DNA of 64,000 nt from Psychrosphaera ytuae (lineage in GTDB: Bacteria > Pseudomonadota > Gammaproteobacteria > Enterobacterales > Alteromonadaceae), in the NCBI RefSeq assembly GCF_017638545.1, contig NZ_CP072110.1:2790001-2854000 (forward strand), read 5' to 3'. Position 1 is the first letter of the stretch; the number at the start of each line of letters is the position of its first letter. Below are positions 52,921-59,924 of the stretch, piece after piece. The translations under genes were made by a program, and so were the position numbers. The notes beneath the pieces were generated by a model that did no database searches, was not told where the DNA came from, and saw only the letters and a program-made list of their open reading frames with translations.

Positions 52921-53934
52921 ATGAAAAAACTGCTTGTACTCGCAACAACATTCGCAATGTCACTTGCATCTAATGCGGCACAAAGTGCCGAAACGGTAAA
53001 TATATACTCATTTCGTCAGCCGTTTCTCATCGAGCCTATTTTAGAAAAGTTTACTGCAGAAACGGGAATCGAAACGAAAGTCGTATTCTCAAAAAGCGGT
53101 TTAGTTGAACGTCTAAAACGCGAGGGTAAATTAAGTCCTGCTGACGTCGTTTTGACTTCTAACTTCAGCAAATTGTTGCAACTTAAGTCAGAAAACCTAA
53201 CTCAAGAGATTGACTCTGAAAAAGTTAAATCTGTGGTACCAGCTCAATACCGTGACGAAGACTCTCACTGGGTTGCATTGACTAAGCGAGCACGTGGACT
53301 TTACGTTGCCAAAAACTCAACGTTAGATATTAATACTATTAATTATGAAGACTTATCCTCAGAAAAGCTCGCTGGAAAAATTTGTACTCGAAGCGGTAAA
53401 CACCCGTACAACCTGGGCTTGATTGCCTCTATGATCGCGCATCACGGTGAAGCACAAACTGAAACCTGGTTACGCGGTGTTAAAGCCAACTTAGCTCGCA
53501 AACCTCAGGGTAATGACCGAGCACAAGTTAAAGCAATCAAAGAAGGTCTTTGTGAAGTTTCTCTTGGAAACAGCTATTACTACGGTAAAATGCTGACCGA
53601 TGAAAAGCAGAAGCCTTGGGCTGATGCGGTGAATATCGTGTTCCCGAACCAAACAAACCGCGGTGCACACATAAATGTATCTGGTGCCGTGATCACAAAA
53701 CATGCACCAAACAAAGACAATGCCGAAGTATTATTAGCGTACTTGGTTGACCAAGCCGCTCAACAACAATACGCATCGGTAAATATGGAATATCCAATTA
53801 ATCCTGAGGTTGCGCCTTCGCAAATGGTTGCAAGCTGGGGTAAGTTTAACGAAGACTCACTGCCTCTAACGACAGTTGCTAAATATCGTGAAAAAGCGCT
53901 CCAGTTAGTCGATAAAGTGAAGTTTGATTTGTAA
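52921..53934 (+). CDS. fbpA: ferric iron ABC transporter, periplasmic binding protein FbpA
   Basis: 337 residues. Signal peptide (MKKLLVLATTFAMSLASNAA-QSAE), then the FbpA/FutA fold (VNIYSFRQPFLIEPILEKF). The iron-binding tyrosines are in SLGNSYYYGKM. It binds Fe3+ in the periplasm and delivers it to FbpBC. Preceded by a Fur box; fbpB starts 16 bases downstream. Confidence 0.92.
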   Translation: MKKLLVLATTFAMSLASNAAQSAETVNIYSFRQPFLIEPILEKFTAETGIETKVVFSKSGLVERLKREGKLSPADVVLTSNFSKLLQLKSENLTQEIDSEKVKSVVPAQYRDEDSHWVALTKRARGLYVAKNSTLDINTINYEDLSSEKLAGKICTRSGKHPYNLGLIASMIAHHGEAQTETWLRGVKANLARKPQGNDRAQVKAIKEGLCEVSLGNSYYYGKMLTDEKQKPWADAVNIVFPNQTNRGAHINVSGAVITKHAPNKDNAEVLLAYLVDQAAQQQYASVNMEYPINPEVAPSQMVASWGKFNEDSLPLTTVAKYREKALQLVDKVKFDL

Positions 53935-53950
53935 TTACATTTGGTAATAA

Positions 53951-55600
53951 ATGCAGTTAAAAAATAGCTGGCTGACCTACGGGTCAGCCTTTCTTGTTTT
54001 ATTATGTGTTCTTCCTATTGCTGGACTTTTGTATACAGCGGCGGGTGAGTCTGCGCCGAGTTTTGAGCATATTAAACAAACCGTACTGGCTGATTACGTT
54101 GTTAATACACTGCATTTAATGGTACTGGTAGGGATTTTGGTCAGTGTTATTGGTATCCCTTTAGCTTGGTTAGTTGCTTGCTGTCAGTTTAGTGGTCGTC
54201 GCTTTTTTAATTGGGCGCTAATCTTGCCACTTGCAATGCCGGGTTATTTGATTGCGTATACCTACACGGACTTATTAGATTATGCTGGGCCCGTTCAGAC
54301 CACACTTCGCAGCTGGTTTGGTTGGCAATCACCAAGAGACTATTGGTTTTTTGATATCCGTAGTATAGGCGGTGCTGCGGTCATGTTGGCGCTTGTTCTT
54401 TTCCCTTACGTATACCTTATGGTTAAAGCCAACTTTATGGCACAGAATGCCTCTTTGACGGCAGCTGCACGTAGTTTGGGATACACACCGTTTAAAAGTT
54501 TTCTTCATGTCTCTTTGCCGATCGCTCGTAAGGCGATTGCAGCAAGTGTTGCTTTGGTTTTAATGGAAACCTTGGCTGACTTTGCGACAGTGCATTATTT
54601 CGCGGTAAATACATTAACGACAGCGGTATATGATACTTGGTTGGGATACTACGATCTCGCTAGTGCCGCTAAGTTATCTGCATTTATGATAGTTGGTGTG
54701 CTCGGTCTTATTGCCCTTGAGCATTTCACAAAAAGACAAAGTAAAATTAGCACCGATGTAAAGATGAGCAGTACGCCACTTACCTATCATTTAAAGGGTA
54801 AATACAACCTGTTTGCCTTTGGTTTTTGCAGCTTGGTCTTGGTATTGGGTTTTGCTATTCCTGCAATAACCTTATTAAGTTACGCCGTAGATTATTGGCA
54901 AGAGGTATGGACTCAGGATGTCTTTGAATACGCATACAACAGTGCCTATATTGCTATCTGTGTTGCGATAATCAGCTTGTTGGTGGCATTGGTTCTCAAC
55001 GTTAATTTACGTTGGCACAGTGATACTCCTACCGCGAAAAGTAAGTTGAGTTTAGGCATGTTACCTGTGGCGAGTATGGGATATGCGGTCCCTGGTACGG
55101 TTTTGGCTATTGCCGTTATTATTCCATTTACCGTATTTGAACACTTCATTAATGAGCGATTTGACGCAATGGGCTGGACTATGCCTGGGTTGTTTTTGAC
55201 GGGTACGGTTATCGCTATAATTACCGCGCACATAGTGCGTTTTGTTGCGATCGCAAACAATGGCGTCAAAGCAAGTTTTGCCCAAATTAATAGACACTAT
55301 GATGCTGCGGCATTGTCGCTCGGTCATAGCCCATTAAAGCAGTTTTTTAGCTTACATTGGCCGTTACTTAAACGCAGTGCCTTTGTCGCGGCATTATTGA
55401 TATTTGTTGAGAGTATGAAAGAACTTCCTGCTGCCTTATTATTGAGGCCGTTTGACTTTCAGACTTTGCCCACCTTTGTTTTTCAATATGCCAGTGATGA
55501 ACAATTGGAACAGGCTGCCTTGGGCGCCATTTTAATTGTTGTGGTAGGCTTACTGCCGTTACTTTATATCAATCGCTCGATTAACAAGACTGTTAAATAG
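53951..55600 (+). CDS. fbpB: ferric iron ABC transporter permease FbpB
   Basis: 549 residues with about 12 membrane helices in two permease halves, each with the ABC coupling-loop EAA-type motif (AARSLGYTPFKSFLHVSLPI and AALSLGHSPLKQFFSLHWPL). This fused-permease form is normal for FbpB. Between fbpA (16 bases) and fbpC (10 bases). Confidence 0.93.
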   Translation: MQLKNSWLTYGSAFLVLLCVLPIAGLLYTAAGESAPSFEHIKQTVLADYVVNTLHLMVLVGILVSVIGIPLAWLVACCQFSGRRFFNWALILPLAMPGYLIAYTYTDLLDYAGPVQTTLRSWFGWQSPRDYWFFDIRSIGGAAVMLALVLFPYVYLMVKANFMAQNASLTAAARSLGYTPFKSFLHVSLPIARKAIAASVALVLMETLADFATVHYFAVNTLTTAVYDTWLGYYDLASAAKLSAFMIVGVLGLIALEHFTKRQSKISTDVKMSSTPLTYHLKGKYNLFAFGFCSLVLVLGFAIPAITLLSYAVDYWQEVWTQDVFEYAYNSAYIAICVAIISLLVALVLNVNLRWHSDTPTAKSKLSLGMLPVASMGYAVPGTVLAIAVIIPFTVFEHFINERFDAMGWTMPGLFLTGTVIAIITAHIVRFVAIANNGVKASFAQINRHYDAAALSLGHSPLKQFFSLHWPLLKRSAFVAALLIFVESMKELPAALLLRPFDFQTLPTFVFQYASDEQLEQAALGAILIVVVGLLPLLYINRSINKTVK

Positions 55601-55610
55601 GAATTTTCAC

Positions 55611-56648
55611 GTGTCGCAACTTTCCATAAAAGGGTTAGATGTTCATTATGACCAACATCAGGTCATAAAAAACCTAGATTTAGAGGTACAGGAAGGTGAA
55701 ATTGTCGCTTTGTTTGGTCCATCGGGCAGCGGTAAAAGTACTGTTTTAAAAGCCGTGACTGGGCTGTTGAATCATGCATCTGGAAGCATAGAATTAGCTG
55801 GTCATACTCTGTTATCAAATGAAAAAGCAGTACCAACTGAACGTCGTAACATAGGCCTTATATTTCAAGATTATGCGCTGTTTCCTCACCTTACTGTGTC
55901 AGAAAATATTTGTTTTGGATTAGTTAAGGCTAGTCCGCTAGAAAAACAGCAGACCGTTGATGAGCTATTAGCATTAGTCAAAATGTCCGAATACAAAGAC
56001 GCATATCCTCATCAATTGTCAGGTGGTCAACAGCAACGAGTTGCCATCGTAAGAGCGTTAGCGACTAAACCGGACTTGCTGTTATTTGATGAAGCCTTTT
56101 CTAACTTAGATCCTCAATTTAGGTTTGAATTAATTGAAGAAATGCGGGCTATTTTAAAAAACAAAGGAATAACGGCGCTGTTCGTGACGCATAACCAAGA
56201 TGAGGCGTTCGCTTTTTGTGATCGAATTGCGGTGCTAAACCACGGCCGAATAGCTCAAATTGATAACCCAGAACGCTTGTTTAGTTATCCGAGTGATAGG
56301 TTTGTCGCTGAGTTTTTAGGTCAGGGCGTTTGGCTTGAGGCAAGAGTTGAGTCAGAAAATACATTAAGTAGTGAATGGGGCGACTTGCCTTATCAGGGTG
56401 AGAAGTCTATTGCTGGCATGATTGGGGAGCTAGTTGATGTGTATTTACGTCCTCATCAGATCGGTTTTACAGAAGCAGACGATGGTGTATTTTGTGTAGA
56501 GCACGAACGTTTTGTTGGCGAGTTTTATCAAGTTGAACTTGAGTGGCGACAACAGTCCCTTAAAATTAGAACACACAGTTCGTTCCTAAATAAACGAGTT
56601 AATATAAGGGTTAAACAGCCCGTATTACATGTTTTCCCTAAACCTTAA
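55611..56648 (+). CDS. fbpC: ferric iron ABC transporter ATP-binding protein FbpC
   Basis: 345 residues; GTG start at 55611 with AGGAA seven bases upstream. Walker A GPSGSGKST, signature LSGGQQQRVAIVRAL, Walker B LLLFDEAFSNLD and the H loop (LFVTHNQDEA), followed by a C-terminal TOBE-type regulatory domain. It powers Fe3+ uptake with FbpA and FbpB; last gene of the Fur-controlled operon. Confidence 0.93.
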   Translation: MSQLSIKGLDVHYDQHQVIKNLDLEVQEGEIVALFGPSGSGKSTVLKAVTGLLNHASGSIELAGHTLLSNEKAVPTERRNIGLIFQDYALFPHLTVSENICFGLVKASPLEKQQTVDELLALVKMSEYKDAYPHQLSGGQQQRVAIVRALATKPDLLLFDEAFSNLDPQFRFELIEEMRAILKNKGITALFVTHNQDEAFAFCDRIAVLNHGRIAQIDNPERLFSYPSDRFVAEFLGQGVWLEARVESENTLSSEWGDLPYQGEKSIAGMIGELVDVYLRPHQIGFTEADDGVFCVEHERFVGEFYQVELEWRQQSLKIRTHSSFLNKRVNIRVKQPVLHVFPKP

Positions 56649-56657
56649 TTGATCAAT

Positions 56658-56714
56658 TTGGTGCAAAGCTAAAGTGCACCAATTGCAAACACACAAACGC
56701 ACCTCTTTGGTGCG
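56658..56714 (+). promoter_or_regulatory. NtrC-like binding sites upstream of glnK-amtB
   Basis: Palindrome TTGGTGCA (56658-56665) / TGCACCAA (56675-56682), and a second site 56698-56714 reading CGCACC-TCTTT-GGTGCG, which matches TGCACCA-N3-TGGTGCA at 11 of 14 bases. Their centres lie about 97 and 133 bases upstream of the predicted sigma54 start at glnK, comparable to the enhancer spacing at E. coli glnA. Confidence 0.5.
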
Positions 56715-56720
56715 TTTTTT
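56695..56720 (+). terminator. terminator of the fbpABC operon, overlapping an NtrC-like site
   Basis: 9-bp stem AAACGCACC (56695-56703) / GGTGCGTTT (56709-56717), loop TCTTT, T run to 56720. The same bases form the second NtrC-like palindrome, so the element may have two uses. Confidence 0.8.
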
Positions 56721-56776
56721 GTTGATTGCTATTTCTGTTTTGTAAATTTTCTATTTAAAACAGTGTGTTGAACGTC

Positions 56777-56792
56777 TGGCATTGTTCTTTCT
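56777..56792 (+). promoter_or_regulatory. sigma54-type promoter candidate of glnK-amtB
   Basis: TGGCAT (56777-56782), five bases, TTTCT (56788-56792), against TGGCAC-N5-TTGCA; the conserved G of the -12 GC is T. Spacing between elements is exact. It lies 50 bases before the glnK start and downstream of NtrC-like sites, the expected architecture for nitrogen control. Confidence 0.45.
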
Positions 56793-56841
56793 TTGTGTTT
56801 GTTAGTTAAAAACAAAATAACAATAACGATTGGGAATAAAC

Positions 56842-57180
56842 ATGAAACTAGTAACAGCCATCATCAAGCCATTTAAGCTCGACGATGTCCGCGAAGCTAT
56901 CAGCGACGTTGGTATCGAGGGCTTAACAGTGACAGAAGTTAAGGGATTTGGTCGTCAAAAAGGGCATACCGAGCTATATCGCGGTGCCGAGTATCAAGTG
57001 GACTTTTTACCTAAAGTTAAACTTGAAGTTGCGACATCTGACGACAAAGTGGATCGCGTTGTTGAAGTTATCTCAGCTGCCGCTAACACCGGTAAAATCG
57101 GAGACGGCAAGATTTTTGTCGTTGACCTTCTTCAAGCCGTGCGTATTCGCACAGGTGAAACTGACGGCGAAGCAATCTAA
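56842..57180 (+). CDS. glnK: nitrogen regulatory protein P-II (GlnK)
   Basis: 112 residues from ATG 56842, the standard PII length. T loop with the uridylylation site Tyr51 (ELYRGAEYQVDF), and the C-terminal nucleotide-binding motif GKIGDGKIFV. PII binds ATP, ADP and 2-oxoglutarate and blocks AmtB when nitrogen is ample. Called GlnK rather than GlnB because amtB follows by nine bases. Confidence 0.93.
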   Translation: MKLVTAIIKPFKLDDVREAISDVGIEGLTVTEVKGFGRQKGHTELYRGAEYQVDFLPKVKLEVATSDDKVDRVVEVISAAANTGKIGDGKIFVVDLLQAVRIRTGETDGEAI

Positions 57181-57189
57181 GGAAAGACC

Positions 57190-58455
57190 ATGGAACAGAA
57201 TATTTTTCATCTTCAATACGCAATCGATACCTTTTATTTCCTTGTTTGCGGTGCATTAGTTATGTGGATGGCAGCAGGTTTTGCCATGTTAGAAGCCGGC
57301 CTTGTTCGCTCAAAAAATACCACAGAAATCCTCACCAAAAACATCGCTCTATTTGCGATCTCTTGTGTTATGTACCTAGCGTGCGGCTACGCGATAATGT
57401 ACGACGGTGGTATTTTCTTATCGGGTATTGAGTCGGTTGATGTCGATGCGACGCTAAAAGAGTTTAGCGCACGTGAAGACGGTATTGCTGGTGGCGCGAT
57501 TTATAGCTCAGCATCAGACTTTTTCTTCCAAGTTGTGTTTGTTGCAACTGCTATGTCGATTGTAAGTGGTGCAGTCGCAGAGCGAATGAAACTTTGGACC
57601 TTCCTTGCATTTGCAGTAGTGATGACAGGTGTCATCTACCCGATGGAAGGAGCTTGGACTTGGAACGGAGCCGATGTATTTGGTCTCTATAACTTAGGTG
57701 ATCTTGGATTCTCTGACTTTGCAGGGTCAGGTATTGTTCACATGGCTGGTGCAGCAGCTGCCTTAGCAGGTGTATTGTTACTGGGACCTCGTGAAGGTAA
57801 ATATGGCAAGGATGGACGTGTAAATGCGTTTCCAGGTGCAAATATGCCATTAGCTACTCTTGGTACATTCATCTTATGGATGGGCTGGTTCGGCTTTAAC
57901 GGTGGTTCGGTGTTGAAGTTAGGTGATGTAGCTAATGCTAACTCAGTTGCGATGGTCTTCCTGAATACAAATGCTGCTGCGGCAGGTGGTGCTATTTCTG
58001 CGCTGCTTCTAAGTGCAGTGTTGTTCAAAAAAGCAGATTTAACTATGGCCTTAAACGGTGCTTTGGCTGGTTTGGTTGCGATAACTGCCGAGCCTTCTAC
58101 ACCTACAGCGTTGCAAGCTACTTTATTTGGCGCAGCTGGCGGTATTTTGGTTGTTCTGTCTATCATAGGCTTGGACAAGCTAAAAATTGATGATCCAGTG
58201 GGAGCGATTTCGGTTCACGGTGTTGTTGGTTTATTAGGTTTGTTACTCGTTCCTTTGACTAATACTGGTGTGTCATTCACAGGCCAATTAGCTGGTGCAG
58301 CAACTATCTTTGGTTGGGTGTTTGTAACCAGTGGCATTGTTTGGTTTGTGTTAAGTAAAACGGTTGGTTTACGAGTCACAAAAGAGCAAGAGTACGAAGG
58401 TGTTGACCGCTCAGAGTGTGGTATTGAAGCCTACCCAGAATTTGTCAAAAGCTAA
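57190..58455 (+). CDS. amtB: ammonium transporter AmtB
   Basis: 421 residues, about 11-12 helices. Signatures of the Amt family: GFAMLEAGLVRSKN, GAVAERMKLW, the pore His region (GIVHMAGAAAALAG), and FGFNGGSVL; the second pore His is in ISVHGVVGLLGLL. It takes up NH4+/NH3 at low concentration and is gated by GlnK. Terminator follows. Confidence 0.95.
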   Translation: MEQNIFHLQYAIDTFYFLVCGALVMWMAAGFAMLEAGLVRSKNTTEILTKNIALFAISCVMYLACGYAIMYDGGIFLSGIESVDVDATLKEFSAREDGIAGGAIYSSASDFFFQVVFVATAMSIVSGAVAERMKLWTFLAFAVVMTGVIYPMEGAWTWNGADVFGLYNLGDLGFSDFAGSGIVHMAGAAAALAGVLLLGPREGKYGKDGRVNAFPGANMPLATLGTFILWMGWFGFNGGSVLKLGDVANANSVAMVFLNTNAAAAGGAISALLLSAVLFKKADLTMALNGALAGLVAITAEPSTPTALQATLFGAAGGILVVLSIIGLDKLKIDDPVGAISVHGVVGLLGLLLVPLTNTGVSFTGQLAGAATIFGWVFVTSGIVWFVLSKTVGLRVTKEQEYEGVDRSECGIEAYPEFVKS

Positions 58456-58492
58456 TAACTAATAATAATAACAGTTAGGGAATGACAAAATT

Positions 58493-58519
58493 AAAAAGAG
58501 CGCTCAAAGCGCTCTTTTT
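58493..58519. terminator. bidirectional terminator after amtB
   Basis: 12-bp perfect stem AAAAAGAGCGCT (58493-58504) / AGCGCTCTTTTT (58508-58519), loop CAA. It serves amtB and the convergent minus-strand signalling operon ending at 58539. Confidence 0.92.
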
Positions 58520-58538
58520 TTACTTTAATTTCAAGTGG

Positions 58539-59489
58539 CTACTTGCGATCTGCTATGCGAGAGGCCTCTTCTAAGCCAGCGACTTCAGCGATGGCAATAC
58601 CCGTTTGTGCGGTTTTGGCTTGATACATAGCTGTATCGGCCGCTTTAACAATTGCTTCTGGTGTCTTACCATGTAAATCGAATATAGCCCCGCCAATACT
58701 TGCCTCAACAATAATATTTTTTACACTTTGCTGGGTGGTTTCAACTGCGTATGCACCGCTGATGACATCAAACTTAATTTTGGCTAATTGGCGCAGTTGT
58801 TTGAGCTCTGATACCCCTGGGGCTAGCAGCACAAATTCATCGCCGCCATAGCGAGCGACAAAATCAGATCCTCGGTTAAATACGTTTAGCCGTGAACCAA
58901 CGGACTTTAGAATTTGGTCGCCGACTAGGTGACCGTACTCATCATTAATTTGTTTGAAATTGTCCAAGTCTATGAATAAAAGAGCAAAGCTACGGTTATA
59001 CCTGTGGCTTTCGTTCACCATTTCATCAAGCTTTTGATTGAAAGATTCACGGTTATTTAGGAGCGTGAGACTATCTCTAAACACATTTTCTTCTAGAGTC
59101 TTTAATAGGGCAAACCGCTCTTTGGCAAAACGAATTGTTCTGATTAGTAGGTTTTTGTGAAGATCTGACTTTGGAATGTAGTCTTGTGCGCCAAGTTGAA
59201 TAGCACGCTCTCCGGTAATTTCGTCATCGTATCCAGTTAATACGATAATTGGGAAGTCTCGAGCGAATTGTTTAACTTTTACTAACGTCTCCAAGCCTAC
59301 ACAATCTGGAACGTTTAAATCTATGATAAGTAAATCTGGCGACATAAACTGCATGCCTTCTTCAAGCGCAGCTACCGTCTCGAAATCAGTCAGTTTATAA
59401 CTGACGGCATTGTTACCGATTAACATAGATTTAACTAAGTAGACATCGTCCTTGCTGTCTTCTAACAGGTAAATTAATTGGTCATTCAT
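58539..59489 (-). CDS. response regulator with GGDEF diguanylate cyclase domain
   Basis: 316 residues. Receiver (about 1-120) with phospho-acceptor Asp57 (LLIIDLNVPD), then a GGDEF domain (about 135-310) with the intact active site RYGGDEF (215-219) and an intact allosteric I site RGSD (206-209) five residues upstream. So an active, feedback-inhibited diguanylate cyclase switched by phosphorylation is expected. It is the last gene of an operon with a single-domain receiver (15-base gap) and the ethylene-receptor-like kinase. Confidence 0.92.
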   Translation of the reverse strand: MNDQLIYLLEDSKDDVYLVKSMLIGNNAVSYKLTDFETVAALEEGMQFMSPDLLIIDLNVPDCVGLETLVKVKQFARDFPIIVLTGYDDEITGERAIQLGAQDYIPKSDLHKNLLIRTIRFAKERFALLKTLEENVFRDSLTLLNNRESFNQKLDEMVNESHRYNRSFALLFIDLDNFKQINDEYGHLVGDQILKSVGSRLNVFNRGSDFVARYGGDEFVLLAPGVSELKQLRQLAKIKFDVISGAYAVETTQQSVKNIIVEASIGGAIFDLHGKTPEAIVKAADTAMYQAKTAQTGIAIAEVAGLEEASRIADRK

Positions 59490-59504
59490 ATTAATGTTCC
59501 TTTA

Positions 59505-59924
59505 TTAAATTCCGTTTATAGGCTCGGGGAGCTTATTCCAATTAAACCAATAATCCAATGCAGACTGAATTAGTGACGACAATTCAGCTTGGTTTGATGG
59601 CTTTACAATATACGACTTAACTCCTAAATCATAGGCGTCTTCAATATCTTTGTTGTAGTCAGAGGTGGTGTAGGCAATGACTATGTGTTTGTTGATTAAC
59701 TCTTTTTCTTTCAGGTGTGCTAACACCTCAAGACCAGACATTCTAGGCATGTTTAAATCCAAAAAGATTAAGAATTGCTCATCTTGTTTACGATTCAAAA
59801 ACTCAAGCAGCTCAATTCCATCAGATAAATTGGTCAGGCGTAATTCAATGTCTGATTTTTTTATTACTTGTCTGAAAAAATAGACATCATCCGGATCGTC
59901 TTCAACTAATACTATGTGATTCAT
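59505..59924 (-). CDS. single-domain response regulator (Rcp1-type)
   Basis: 139 residues; one receiver domain with phospho-acceptor Asp56 (FLIFLDLNMPRMSG), acidic pair EDD at the start, conserved Thr (AYTTSD) and Lys in IVKPSN. This type pairs with PAS-rich, phytochrome-like histidine kinases. Its start overlaps the kinase stop by four bases (ATGA). It may relay the kinase signal to the GGDEF regulator or elsewhere, or buffer phosphate flow. Confidence 0.92.
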   Translation of the reverse strand: MNHIVLVEDDPDDVYFFRQVIKKSDIELRLTNLSDGIELLEFLNRKQDEQFLIFLDLNMPRMSGLEVLAHLKEKELINKHIVIAYTTSDYNKDIEDAYDLGVKSYIVKPSNQAELSSLIQSALDYWFNWNKLPEPINGI

